Below the pieces are notes generated by a model. The model was not told where the DNA came from, made no database searches, and saw only the letters and a list, made by a program, of their open reading frames with translations. A stretch of DNA of 64,000 nt from Reinekea sp. G2M2-21 (GTDB lineage Bacteria; Pseudomonadota; Gammaproteobacteria; Pseudomonadales; Natronospirillaceae). Of this stretch, positions 28,901 to 36,687 are shown one piece after another (within the stretch, counting starts at the first letter, position 1; every line of letters starts with the position of its first letter). Location of the stretch: assembly GCF_015687175.1 (NCBI RefSeq), contig NZ_JADPQG010000006.1:62001-126000 (forward strand), written 5' to 3'. The position numbers and the translations under genes were made by a program.

Positions 28901-29754
28901 TCAACACGATCAATCCCAGTAGTGCCCAACTTAGCAAGATAAAACAACAAGTTCTTCAGAAAAGTTTCTGAGGGATATTCCTGAACGCTATTCAGCGGAC
29001 TGCTAAGTATGTCTTTAAAGGCATGGTCAATATCCCGCATGACTTTTACAGTCGCCGGTGAGCGGGTAATTAAATCGGCTTTAATGGCCGTAACAAAAGC
29101 ATCGACGACACGCCATAGCGCCCCTATTTTGGTGCGCTCTGTTAACTTAACCATGCGGGCTACGGATTTCGCGAGAAAATCCAGACTGCCGGAAACGTCA
29201 TCACCTTTCAGCCAACCCAATAATGCAAGCTGATACATCTGGCGCAACTTGCGGATGAGCTGAGCGGTCTGAGGCTTGCTAAAGGCTGAATAATCGGGTT
29301 CACCGATAAATCGACGTGCTGCAGACAATTCCGGTGCAAAAAGCGCAGTTTCAGAAAGTAACGACTCGCCACGGGCCGCCCTAAGATCATTAAGCAGAGG
29401 TAAAACAATGACGGGCAAATCATGCTGGCCCTGCTTGAGCTGATCAAGATAAGTTGGCAATTGAATAATTGCCTGCATAAGTACGGCCAGATTATCACTA
29501 TTGGCGGGCACTGAGCCATTTACAATCGCCTGGTTCAGCTGTTCCATTTCTTCGGCAAGCAAGGCTGCACCAAAGAACTCCACCATTTGCAGAGTTCCGT
29601 AAACCTGGTGAATGTATGACAAACTAAATTCTAGGCGTGTGGTGTCATCCGGTGTTTCGACAAACGCTTCAAGGGCATAACGTGCCTGTTTCAGCGTTTC
29701 ATCAATTTCACCTTTGACCCATTCAAGTGCCACATAGTCTCGGCGGTCCGCCAT
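22930..29754 (-). CDS. chpA: ChpA, hybrid chemotaxis kinase with multiple Hpt domains
   Basis: This 2274-residue CheA-type kinase drives twitching-motility signalling. The N-terminal Xpt-like domain has H49 in YIHQVYGTLQ. An acidic low-complexity stretch runs from about 570 to 780. Four canonical Hpt domains follow, with H809 (HTLKGSG), H1006 (HTIKGSA), H1318 (HTLKGGA) and H1515 (HTLKGGA); between the second and third lies a related helical block with no histidine motif (about 1100-1200). Then come the dimerisation region, an HATPase domain (N-box from H1852, ISGRGVGMDVV), a CheW domain and a C-terminal receiver with D2204. Pseudomonas ChpA has 2472 residues and more phosphotransfer-like domains. 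Its targets are expected to be PilG and PilH. GAGGA precedes the ATG. Confidence 0.94.
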   Translation of the reverse strand: MADRRDYVALEWVKGEIDETLKQARYALEAFVETPDDTTRLEFSLSYIHQVYGTLQMVEFFGAALLAEEMEQLNQAIVNGSVPANSDNLAVLMQAIIQLPTYLDQLKQGQHDLPVIVLPLLNDLRAARGESLLSETALFAPELSAARRFIGEPDYSAFSKPQTAQLIRKLRQMYQLALLGWLKGDDVSGSLDFLAKSVARMVKLTERTKIGALWRVVDAFVTAIKADLITRSPATVKVMRDIDHAFKDILSSPLNSVQEYPSETFLKNLLFYLAKLGTTGIDRVDKVQRQFRLIEALPSDHEVETQRARLAGPDKEAVGSVVTALLEELSRLKDALDLMVRTQVTETSRLSELAAPIQQLCDTMAVVGLGNPRRVLSEQLDIIRDAQAKPTLEDDGVLMDIAGAVLYVEATLSGIVADSNLDSPNHGNQVDVNNAHNAVLREARNGIEQVKDAIVEYIGSHFDHALLAEAPATLGAIRGGLLMVPLNDAARILQAVQEYVQNRLITERYRPEWQEMDLLADALVGVEYYLERLTRDGHATSLDILERAAGSLEKLGVTIILTGNRQSEASPVLEPESESHDAKADSASSLGDGDSAVNVNESLDSDQFSVESEIEITPTLAEAEEQSSVVEVTETDSDDSLTETVIDWGDEVASETDTVIDFGDDSITLDIEDDWQELPIAEINEDEFNDTLVINQAEFSSEEQDLTLDSGADVKAESIPVEQPESDAIDELVVDSEIESETSDSVVMETDVSDSAGTEESDDLIDDEILEIFIEEAEEVIETIREFYPKYKADESDSGSLTEFRRAFHTLKGSGRMVGATVVGETAWAIENMLNRLIDGSIQRSEDLLRVIEEVTAEVPALVKAFEDKVKPDTTRADFLSEIAHALSKGEAVQWESTTPAIDDADAVDESVENQEDLDNISAVEATELDVGIAEDTFSAADNFQVTDDFEQFDEDSAEVGDADGDENLLKIFKTELESHLEFVENYLTDEPVGNKLPDALQRALHTIKGSAHMASMEVIADTVLPVEFWVKDLQERGQQASQEFVALTGEMVSLIKRYVDSEPSAAQPQDVANFISRVTEQRRQLSSADMATQQEEVSLMSIFLSESMDIVMDAESILEQWRDRGDSGHATETLIRELDTLAQAAHAVDLMPLSQLSNELKSLYQAAESNPYIIEEKFFDLAYDGHESLISMMDRLAAGQSIRTDALFSERLQQLYTVYAIPFEVVAPKAVDSELSQLESLNHESGATKGDSSLVEDPAPVATEAAERYMIDGDPELVEIFLEEANDILESIQHSLENWVADTKNTIEVESLQRDLHTLKGGARMAEVTPLGDLAHELEFLYEGLAQGQYHPSEGLIALLQQCHDRLAVMVGDIESSMTCMSAPDLVAAISHFRKNPGAPATPATLTAVVEEPAEEADFDEVVPASESSDEISSAEPHDADDADISKPESEVTAIDSDQQDVSVDLPDDLDFDILEIFIDEAGELLNELENAVEEWRADSSNEAHADEMKRVLHTLKGGARLARLKELGDQSHDFETFVIRAQQNKLPLDERFFADILARQDRLVSNIEELQKILEQHGTEGGGFGPSVIQMVSDLDESEIEQISSERQSETPKLEVVPKPEVTAQDEQPANKVVPFKAKTSQVDSRNDGGGAQARRAQPQETVKVSANLLEGLVNLAGETSISRARLEQEVSDFGFTLGDMDQTIDRLRDHVRRLDMETEAQIIFRQERAEETNYEDFDPLEMDRYSQIQQLSRSLMEATYDLQDIKSTLSDKTRDAETILLQQSRINTELQEGLMRTRMVPFNRLLPRLRRIVRQVSGELGKQVDFIVGNAEGEVDRTVLERMISPLEHLLRNAVDHGIEMPEGRQAAGKNAKGIIELELSREGGDIVLRLQDDGKGIDVDKIKDKAIERGLMKPDADLNETEIMQFILEAGFSTAEKVTQISGRGVGMDVVNSEVKQLGGNIYIDSQLGQGTVFTIRLPFTVSVNRALMVNTLDDLYALPLTSIEGIVRVTPKQLAEYYQPNAPLFEYGGRRYRLEYMGALLHTGARPAMSSIETSVPLVLVRGSDDRHSMALHVDRLMGSREIVVKTLGAQFSKVPGVSGATILGDGSVVVILDLSALIRSELVVEHQNAAMLGHSQPENEPRKKDGPSKVMVCDDSVTVRKVTSRLLERNGMDVMLAKHGADAIAQMIDEIPDLILLDIEMPHMDGFEVASRVRHDERLKHIPIIMITSRTGSKHRERALSIGVNEYMGKPFQEGPLLAMIERLLNES

Positions 29755-29771
29755 GCCGAATTCCTCGTGTG

Positions 29772-30620
29772 TTATTTTCGTTTTAAATAGGCTAACGCAC
29801 GTTCACCCGGCACTCTCAGAAGATCTGGATGAGACCAATCAACCATTTCTCCTAACCCGAGCACTAACATACCACCAGGCGCCAAACGATTAGCCAACTC
29901 AGTCACAATGTCCTTTCTTCGCCATTTGCGAAAATAGATCAAAACATTCTGACAATAGATCACGTCCAAATTTCGAATCGGAGACCGTGCCAGTTCCAGT
30001 AGATTGAGTCGGATAAAACACACCCGATCTCTGACTTGCTGAACAACCTGATACTTGTCACCAATTTTGCGGAAGTATTTCTCTTCCAGTCGGTCGTCAA
30101 CCAATTCCAGTCGACGTGCCGTGTATAACCCAACAGCCGCCTGATCCAACGCTTTCTTACTGACGTCGGTTCCGGTAATACCGAACCTCACCTGGCTGCC
30201 TTCATCCATCCGGTTCAACACTTCAGAGGTCAGCATCGCTAGACTATAGGTCTCTTCACCAGTAGAACAGCCGACACTCCATAAACTCAGTGGACGATTG
30301 CTTTCTTTAACTCGACGTTTGAGATGATCTTTCACTAAGGCGTAAGCAGAGGGGTCTCGGAAAAACCTGGTTTCCTGAACTGTTAACCGATCGATCAACA
30401 GGTTCCATTCGATGAGCCCCGCATCACCTTCACAAATGAATCGGTAATAGCCGAGGTAGTCATCGAAACCGATTTCGCGCATGCGAATCGACAAACAGGT
30501 TTTCAGAAAACTTCTGCGTTGCTCTGGCAATTGAAGACCTAATCGATCTTCAATGATGTCTTGCCAGGTTGCAAAGGCCGCATCCGAGAGTTCCGGAGAT
30601 TGTTTAACAGAAGCGGCCAT
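29772..30620 (-). CDS. pilK: CheR-type methyltransferase PilK
   Basis: The 282-residue protein matches CheR methyltransferases: an N-terminal helical CheR_N domain (about 15-85) and a SAM-binding catalytic domain with LWSVGCSTGEETYSLAML (motif I) and VIYCQNVLIYF. It would transfer methyl groups from S-adenosylmethionine to glutamates of PilJ and so tune its adaptation. It lies between pilJ and chpA, in the usual order, with short spacers on both sides. Confidence 0.92.
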   Translation of the reverse strand: MAASVKQSPELSDAAFATWQDIIEDRLGLQLPEQRRSFLKTCLSIRMREIGFDDYLGYYRFICEGDAGLIEWNLLIDRLTVQETRFFRDPSAYALVKDHLKRRVKESNRPLSLWSVGCSTGEETYSLAMLTSEVLNRMDEGSQVRFGITGTDVSKKALDQAAVGLYTARRLELVDDRLEEKYFRKIGDKYQVVQQVRDRVCFIRLNLLELARSPIRNLDVIYCQNVLIYFRKWRRKDIVTELANRLAPGGMLVLGLGEMVDWSHPDLLRVPGERALAYLKRK

Positions 30621-30649
30621 AGTGATGCCTAGTTAAGGTATCTGCCGGC

Positions 30650-32746
30650 TTAGCCGACAGAAACCATTTCCTCATCTAACTCAGGGATAGACAACGAATC
30701 CAGATCGTCGTCATTCTCTGGCAGTTTGAAACCGGCAACTGACGATTGAAGGTCATTTGCTAATTGCGCCAAGTTACCAATCGATTTCGCGGTCGCCGTC
30801 GTACCGGCAGACGTCTGTGAGGTAATCTCCTGAATAACGTTCATCGTATTTGAGATGTGACCAGCAGACGATGCCTGTTGGCGGGCTGCGTTCGAGATGT
30901 TTTGAATCAAGTCCGCAAGGTTCTTGGATACGTTCTCGATCTCTTCCAGAGCAACACCCGCGTCTTGTGCTAATCGAGCTCCACGTACCACCTCGGCAAC
31001 CGTTTGTTCCATCGAAATAACGGCCTCGTTGGTATCGTTCTGAATGGTTTTTACCAGGGCTTCAATCTGCTTAGTCGCCGCAGATGAACGTTCTGCAAGT
31101 CGCTGTACTTCGTCGGCAACAACCGCGAAGCCTCGACCCGCGTCACCCGCCATAGATGCCTGGATCGCTGCGTTCAAAGCCAGAATGTTTGTCTGGTCAG
31201 CAATGTCGTTAATCAGGGATACAATATCACCAATTTCCTGTGACGATTCACCCAATCGTTTAATACGTTTTGAGGTTTCCTGAATCTGTTCACGGATGTT
31301 ATCCATGCCGTTGATAGTTGCCTGTACCACGTCGGCACCTTTCTTCGCGATCGCAACCGATCGCTCCGCAACCGCCGCTGATTCGGCGGCGTTAGCTGAT
31401 ACCTGGTCAATAGACACAGCCATTTCATTTACCGCCGCGGACGCGCCAGCAATTTCCTGCGCCTGATGTTCGGAAGCTTCGGCAAGGTGCATCGCAGTTG
31501 CCTGCGTTTCCTGGGCTGCAGATGAAACCTGCACAGCCGTTGTATTAATGGACGATACCAAGGAACGCATCTGGTCGATCGCGAAGTTAATAGAGTCGGC
31601 GATCGCACCCGTAAAGTCTTCGGTTACTGTTGCCTGAGTTGTTAAGTCACCGTCAGCAAGGTCAGCCAATTCATCAAGTAAGCGCAAAATAGCGTTTTGG
31701 TTCTGTTCGTTGGTTTCTGCTGTTGTATGCAAGTCCATCTGAGTATCGCGGATAATAACGAATACCGCGCCACCGATCAGGAACAATGCGGCGATACCCA
31801 AGAACAGGACGATATTTTGATTCCACCAACGGGTGTCCGCAGCCACCTGAATCTGACCAGCAAGATCGGAAGATAATTCAAGCAGTGCCTGAGAGTCAGA
31901 GAAAATAGTGCCGGAAGCTTCACGTACCTGGAACAGCTCTGGCGAGGTTGCCATGATCTGTGTGACAGAACCGGAAACCACTTCGAAAATCTGAGCAATA
32001 CTTTCCAGTGAGGTTGCAGCCTCTGGGTCTTTGATCTGTTCAATATCGAGGTTCGGGTTGCCGAATCGCATACCGTCAAGTACGCGTTCAAACAAAACCG
32101 CATCGCGTTCAAAAGAGTCGGCGGCCATTACGGCACCTTCACCACCCACCAATACCTTGTTGATCGACCGGACAATACGTTCAGCCAACCAAGACTGACG
32201 TTGCGCCACCGCTACCTGCGCCGGACTGGCATCGTTCTCCAAGAGGATTTCAATAACTTCATCGTATTCAACCTGTAACTCAGGAATACGTTCGGCCAGA
32301 GTATTTGCCGTGGTATGCAGGGCGATAATCGTGTCACGAGACTCAACAATTAAGTCCGCCGCGTCACTGACTCGAATCCAGACATTACCTAGGTCATTGA
32401 CATTAACCCCCGGGGCATGTTCGCTGATCGCAGGCAAACGGCTAACCGGGTTACCTTGCAGAATGTAATTCCAGCGAATTTCGAATTCTGCACGGGCTTT
32501 TTGAAGCAAAGAGAAGGCCTCCTCTTTACCCGCTGAGGCTTCCGATGCGTTTTTCGCAATTTCCTGCGACAGTACGCGTAATTCCCCTGCGTTTTCAAAA
32601 AACTCAGTATCATATCGAGTTAAGGTTCCAACCTGTACGACTACCGCTACCGCGGCCAGGATCACCAACAACAAACTCGCCAGTAAAATACTGAGAAGTC
32701 GGTTAGTACCTAGAATAGTCAGTAGGTTTCCGGCTCTATGCTTCAT
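30650..32746 (-). CDS. pilJ: Methyl-accepting protein PilJ
   Basis: The 698-residue transducer has an N-terminal membrane helix (about 17-39), a periplasmic region with two PilJ-type four-helix modules (about 45-300), a second helix (about 312-332), HAMP (about 335-395) and an MCP signalling domain. The domain contains the tip sequence [20 protein letters not shown] and [18 protein letters not shown]. In Pseudomonas the homologue senses pilus retraction or surface contact and activates ChpA. A GGAG six bases before the ATG supports the start. It is probably transcribed from the pilG promoter. Confidence 0.94.
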   Translation of the reverse strand: MKHRAGNLLTILGTNRLLSILLASLLLVILAAVAVVVQVGTLTRYDTEFFENAGELRVLSQEIAKNASEASAGKEEAFSLLQKARAEFEIRWNYILQGNPVSRLPAISEHAPGVNVNDLGNVWIRVSDAADLIVESRDTIIALHTTANTLAERIPELQVEYDEVIEILLENDASPAQVAVAQRQSWLAERIVRSINKVLVGGEGAVMAADSFERDAVLFERVLDGMRFGNPNLDIEQIKDPEAATSLESIAQIFEVVSGSVTQIMATSPELFQVREASGTIFSDSQALLELSSDLAGQIQVAADTRWWNQNIVLFLGIAALFLIGGAVFVIIRDTQMDLHTTAETNEQNQNAILRLLDELADLADGDLTTQATVTEDFTGAIADSINFAIDQMRSLVSSINTTAVQVSSAAQETQATAMHLAEASEHQAQEIAGASAAVNEMAVSIDQVSANAAESAAVAERSVAIAKKGADVVQATINGMDNIREQIQETSKRIKRLGESSQEIGDIVSLINDIADQTNILALNAAIQASMAGDAGRGFAVVADEVQRLAERSSAATKQIEALVKTIQNDTNEAVISMEQTVAEVVRGARLAQDAGVALEEIENVSKNLADLIQNISNAARQQASSAGHISNTMNVIQEITSQTSAGTTATAKSIGNLAQLANDLQSSVAGFKLPENDDDLDSLSIPELDEEMVSVG

Positions 32747-32812
32747 TTTGAACTCCAGTTCGGCCTCTGGCTGCCATCTGTTTAACTAATCGTTATAAAT
32801 TCAACTTCAGGA

Positions 32813-33349
32813 TTAAACTGCAACTTCCTGAAATTGTTCATGGTCACTTAACGCTTTCATGCTGAATCGCGACCAAATTCGTCTATCCTTAACAAAATGA
32901 CCCAAAACGAAAGGTTTCAGGTCATTCGGTATTTCCGGTACAGTCTCATCGAAGCTGTCGGCAGCAAAATACTGCATACCTTCCACGCCGTCGACGACTA
33001 AACCATCGGTTTGTTCATTTTGCTCAATTACCAAAATTCTTCGGGTACGAATAGGATCACTGCTTTCGTAGGAGAAAAAAGCGTTGAGATCGATCAGGGG
33101 AATCAAGCGGCCCCGGATATTTGACACGCCTAACACCCAAGGCTTCACATTCGGCAAGCGAGTAAAGGCGGGCACCCGCAGTAGCTCAGTCACTTCGGAC
33201 ATTGGGGACACAAAAAAATGCGCCCCTATACGAAATCCGATACCGCTGAAGGTTTCGGTAATCTCTTCCTGTTCCGGCAAACCCAGGGCTGTCGATCGAA
33301 CTCTGGTTTCAAGTTCACGTAACAGGTCAATGGGAGACAATTCAGACAT
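32813..33349 (-). CDS. pilI: CheW-like adaptor PilI
   Basis: The start at 33349 gives a 178-residue product, the same length as Pseudomonas PilI; an ATG two codons earlier overlaps the pilH stop and has a poorly placed ribosome-binding site. The CheW domain covers about 35-165, with GIGFRIGAHFFVSPMSEV, GVSNIRGRLIPLIDL and DGLVVDGVEGMQYF. It should couple PilJ to ChpA. The C-terminus (FQEVAV) resembles the Pseudomonas ending. It is translationally close to pilH (TAATG junction). Confidence 0.92.
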   Translation of the reverse strand: MSELSPIDLLRELETRVRSTALGLPEQEEITETFSGIGFRIGAHFFVSPMSEVTELLRVPAFTRLPNVKPWVLGVSNIRGRLIPLIDLNAFFSYESSDPIRTRRILVIEQNEQTDGLVVDGVEGMQYFAADSFDETVPEIPNDLKPFVLGHFVKDRRIWSRFSMKALSDHEQFQEVAV

Positions 33350-33354
33350 GGTCA

Positions 33355-33732
33355 TTACCCTAAGGTTTTTCCTGCCATGACTGCCTCAATGGTTTTCAAC
33401 AGCTCATCTTCAGAGACTGGCTTCACAAGATAGCCAGAAGCCCCCTGACGTCGACCCCACACTCGATCCGTTTCCTGATCTTTTGTGGTCACGATAACAA
33501 CCGGTATATGGGCAGTATCGGCACCCTTAGTCAATTGTCGAGTGGCTTGGAAGCCGTTCAATCCTGGCATAACGATGTCCATAAGGACAACATCTGGCAA
33601 TTCTTGACGAGCTAAAGCAACGCCGTCTGCTCCATTGTCTGCGGTCAGCACTTCATAACCATGCTTTTCCAGCATGCCCTGAAATGCATAGGTTTCGGTT
33701 GGTGAATCATCTACTATTAATACACGTGGCAT
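33355..33732 (-). CDS. pilH: Response regulator PilH
   Basis: A single-domain receiver of 125 residues: MPRVLIVDDSPTETYAFQGML at the start (in part), phospho-acceptor aspartate at VVLMDIVMPGLNGFQATRQL (near residue 52), TTKDQETD and the lysine in YLVKPV. It has no output domain. In Pseudomonas, PilH opposes PilG, acting on pilus retraction or as a phosphate sink. It is the second gene of the cluster, 53 bp after pilG. Confidence 0.92.
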   Translation of the reverse strand: MPRVLIVDDSPTETYAFQGMLEKHGYEVLTADNGADGVALARQELPDVVLMDIVMPGLNGFQATRQLTKGADTAHIPVVIVTTKDQETDRVWGRRQGASGYLVKPVSEDELLKTIEAVMAGKTLG

Positions 33733-33785
33733 ATTAAAAAACCTTTAAGTTTGGCAATAGGCTAAAAAAGTTAGGTAACATATTG

Positions 33786-34166
33786 TTATTTTACGTAATC
33801 ACGAATAGCGCCCAACAATTCTTCCTTGCCAAACGGCTTGGTTAAATATTGATCACTACCCACTATACGTCCTTTTGCTTTATCAAATAGCCCATCCTTG
33901 CTTGAAAGCATGATTACAGGTGTTTCTTTAAAGGCACTGTTATTCTTGATCAGCGCACAGGTTTGATACCCGTCCAATCGCGGCATCATGATGTCGACAA
34001 AAATGATGTCTGGCTTCGAATCAGCAATTTTAGCCAGCGCATCAAAACCGTCTGTCGCCGTAATAACTTCACATCCGACCTTTTTCAACAAAGTCTCTGC
34101 GGTCCGGCGTATCGTCTTGGAGTCATCAATCACCATGACTTTCAGGTTTTCAAAACTTGTATCCAT
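33786..34166 (-). CDS. pilG: Response regulator PilG
   Basis: The ATG at 34166 (MDTSFENLKVMVIDDSKTIR) gives 126 residues; four upstream codons begin with a TTG and are less likely. It is nearly collinear with Pseudomonas PilG: DDSKTIRRTAETLLKKVGC, DIMMPRLDGYQTCALIKNN with the phospho-acceptor aspartate, and SDQYLTKPFGKEELLGAI. It is phosphorylated by ChpA and promotes pilus extension, and in Pseudomonas also cAMP production. It is the first gene of the minus-strand operon and diverges from gshB across a 255-bp intergenic region that should hold both promoters. Confidence 0.94.
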   Translation of the reverse strand: MDTSFENLKVMVIDDSKTIRRTAETLLKKVGCEVITATDGFDALAKIADSKPDIIFVDIMMPRLDGYQTCALIKNNSAFKETPVIMLSSKDGLFDKAKGRIVGSDQYLTKPFGKEELLGAIRDYVK

Positions 34167-34421
34167 AGATCGTCCCAAGGGTAAGCGCTGTTATTCTATA
34201 TTTAGTTACGGTCGCAAATGTCGGTTGGAAATTCAACCAACAGCAAGACATTAGCCTAACACAGGTTTCGTGTTCAGCTAAGGTACATTGTCACCGCCTT
34301 ATAACGGATCACTTTTATCATAGATTCTAACTTATCGCTATAACTGGTTGTAAAGAAAGTTATTTTGACTCAGCGCGTATTGATTTAACATGTGTGCCAC
34401 CACAGAAAAACGGATTAAATT

Positions 34422-35372
34422 ATGAGCATCAAGCTGGCAATTGTGATGGATCCCATCGAACAGACCAACTACAAAAAAGACAGCTCGTTGGCCATGCTTT
34501 GGGCTGCTCAGGATCGGAAATGGTCGCTGCATTATCTGACCATGTCAGACCTCTATTTAAAGGACAGTGTAGCCTATGGCAAAGCAACTGAATTAACAGT
34601 GTTCCGAGACCCCGACCATTTTTATGACCTGGGCAGCACCAGTGACATTAAATTGGCGGACTTTGACGTGATATTAATGCGCAAGGATCCCCCTTTCGAC
34701 AATGAATACATCTATGCCACCTATATTCTCGAACGTGCTGAGCAGGACGGAACATTGGTCGTCAACAAACCCCAAAGCCTTCGAGACTGCAATGAGAAGA
34801 TGTTTGCTACTGCATTTCCACAATGTACACCGCCACACCTGGTCACCCGGGACGCCTCGTTGCTGAAGGCGTTTCACGCAGAACATCAGGACGTCATTTT
34901 CAAGCCACTGGATGGCATGGGCGGTAGCGCTATATTCCGCTTAAAACACGATGATCCCAATGTCAGCGTCATTATTGAAACCCTGACCGAACATGGCCAA
35001 CAGCAGATCATGGCACAGAAGTACCTTCCAGAGATTAAGGACGGAGACAAGCGGATATTAGTTGTTAATGGCGTTCCCGTTGACTATTGCCTGGCCCGTC
35101 TGCCGGCCAAGGGCGAAACCCGGGGCAACCTGGCCGCTGGAGGCACAGGTCGAGCGCAGCCGTTGACTGAACGAGATCGCTGGATTGCCAACCAGGTCGC
35201 TCCTGAATTGGTAAAACGTGGTTTAATATTTGCCGGTCTCGATGTAATCGGGGATTATCTGACCGAGGTAAACGTCACTAGCCCTACCTGTATCCGGGAG
35301 ATTGACGCTGCTTACGATACGGATATCGCCGGGTTGTTAATGTCGGCCATTGAAAGTCACTTAGAGAAATAA
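34422..35372 (+). CDS. gshB: Glutathione synthase
   Basis: The 316-residue ATP-grasp enzyme matches GshB: MSIKLAIVMDPIEQTNYKKD at the N-terminus, DVILMRKDPPFDNEYIYATY, MGGSAIFRL in the ATP-binding loop, and ETRGNLAAGGTG followed by FAGLDVIGDYLTEVNVTSPTC. It joins gamma-glutamylcysteine and glycine with ATP to make glutathione in the cytoplasm. The position divergent from pilG and ahead of a tonB gene is the Pseudomonas arrangement. The ribosome-binding site is weak. Confidence 0.95.
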   Translation: MSIKLAIVMDPIEQTNYKKDSSLAMLWAAQDRKWSLHYLTMSDLYLKDSVAYGKATELTVFRDPDHFYDLGSTSDIKLADFDVILMRKDPPFDNEYIYATYILERAEQDGTLVVNKPQSLRDCNEKMFATAFPQCTPPHLVTRDASLLKAFHAEHQDVIFKPLDGMGGSAIFRLKHDDPNVSVIIETLTEHGQQQIMAQKYLPEIKDGDKRILVVNGVPVDYCLARLPAKGETRGNLAAGGTGRAQPLTERDRWIANQVAPELVKRGLIFAGLDVIGDYLTEVNVTSPTCIREIDAAYDTDIAGLLMSAIESHLEK

Positions 35373-35378
35373 AGCAAC

Positions 35379-36269
35379 ATGAGTAATCAGGCGGCACGCG
35401 TCGGTGCCTTTGACAGATTAAGTTTTACCGTCTTTCTGGCACTGGCGCTGCATGCGTTATTGATATTTGGCATTGGCTTCAAAAATGATGTCAGTACCAG
35501 CCGCAGCCCTACCTTAGATGTCACGTTAAGCCTGCACCGAAGCGACGATCATGTTCGCGATGAAGATGCGGACTTTCTGGCGGACGCTGATCAACAGGGC
35601 AGTGGTACGCTGGAAGACAAAGCACTGTTGAAAACAACCGAACTGGCCGACATTGAAGACAACCAGATCTTCCATACCACGCCGACGATTCAGCAGATTG
35701 CCTTTTCTCAGTTGAGCGTCAGTCACGACCGTATCATTGCCACCAATGCTCGTTCGGACCATTCAGCCCTGGCGGTCAGCCAAGACGACGGCAGCGCCGA
35801 ACAACCGGTACAAACCGATGAGCGGCTCATTTTGAACAACATTACAGATGTATCGACATTAAAAGCCCTGCTGGATGAAAGCCGACAATCTTACGCGAAA
35901 CGCCCCAGAGTCCGCACCCTTACTGCCGTTTCGACGAAAAGAGCCACTGACGCCAACTACATCTTCAACTGGCTGGATAAGGTAGAACGTATCGGAAACC
36001 AGAATTATCCAGAAGCAGCTCGTAAACAGCGCATCAGTGGTTCGGTCCGTCTGGCTGTCTCCATCAACTCAGACGGAACGTTGCGCTCTGTGCAGGTTAC
36101 CGGTTCCAGTGGCCACACTATGTTGGATCAAGCCGCCAAACAGATTGTTTATCTGGCAGCGCCCTTCACCGAGTTCAACGCTGAAATGCTGGACGAATAT
36201 GATGTTCTGGAAATCATCCGAACCTGGCAATTCAGGGTCGACAATAGCTTTGGCTTAGCCGATGGCTAA
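35379..36269 (+). CDS. TonB-family protein (TonB3-like)
   Basis: The 296-residue protein has one N-terminal membrane anchor (about 14-36, LSFTVFLALALHALLIFGIGF in part), a long periplasmic linker and a C-terminal TonB domain (about 205-292: YPEAARKQRISGSVRLAVSI, then IIRTWQF). The linker is not proline-rich; it is acidic and Asp/Gln-rich, unlike classical TonB. In Pseudomonas the tonB3 gene lies at the same place beside gshB and pilG and is reported to be needed for twitching motility, so a pilus-linked role is inferred here rather than iron uptake. No exbBD genes are adjacent. It starts 6 bp after gshB and overlaps ruvX by 8 bp. Confidence 0.82.
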   Translation: MSNQAARVGAFDRLSFTVFLALALHALLIFGIGFKNDVSTSRSPTLDVTLSLHRSDDHVRDEDADFLADADQQGSGTLEDKALLKTTELADIEDNQIFHTTPTIQQIAFSQLSVSHDRIIATNARSDHSALAVSQDDGSAEQPVQTDERLILNNITDVSTLKALLDESRQSYAKRPRVRTLTAVSTKRATDANYIFNWLDKVERIGNQNYPEAARKQRISGSVRLAVSINSDGTLRSVQVTGSSGHTMLDQAAKQIVYLAAPFTEFNAEMLDEYDVLEIIRTWQFRVDNSFGLADG

Positions 36270-36687
36270 ACTCTGGCTTGGTTTTGATTGGGGATTGGGC
36301 TGGATCGGCGTTGCCTCAGGCCAGACAGAAACCTTTACAGCATCGAAACTGAAACCCATCCGTGCCAGGGACGGCATACCCAATTGGGCTGATATCGATT
36401 CACTGGTCAAAGAGTGGCAGCCAGCCGGTTTCGTGGTTGGCATTCCCTACAACATGGACGGCAGCGAATCGCAGATGACTGTCAGAGCCCATAAGTTCCG
36501 CAAACGATTGCACGGACGCTATGGACTCCCTGCGGAACCGGCGGATGAGCGATTGACCACCCGGGAAGCCTTTCATCATTTGGGTGACGGGATGTCAATG
36601 AATAAGGCAAAAAAGGCGGACATCGACTCTATTGCCGCCCAAATCATTCTGCAATCGTGGCTCAACGAATTACAAAAACAAACATGA
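36262..36687 (+). CDS. ruvX: RuvX/YqgF Holliday junction resolvase-like nuclease
   Basis: The 141-residue RNase H-fold protein shows LGFDWGLGWIGVASGQ with the first catalytic aspartate (D9), GIPYNMDGSES, DERLTTREA and a final KADIDSIAAQIILQ acidic site. YqgF proteins are implicated in 16S rRNA 5'-end maturation and Holliday-junction processing. The yqgE gene that usually precedes it in related genomes is absent: the gene directly overlaps the tonB-like gene. Its stop overlaps the following nuclease start (ATGA). Confidence 0.9.
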   Translation: MAKLWLGFDWGLGWIGVASGQTETFTASKLKPIRARDGIPNWADIDSLVKEWQPAGFVVGIPYNMDGSESQMTVRAHKFRKRLHGRYGLPAEPADERLTTREAFHHLGDGMSMNKAKKADIDSIAAQIILQSWLNELQKQT

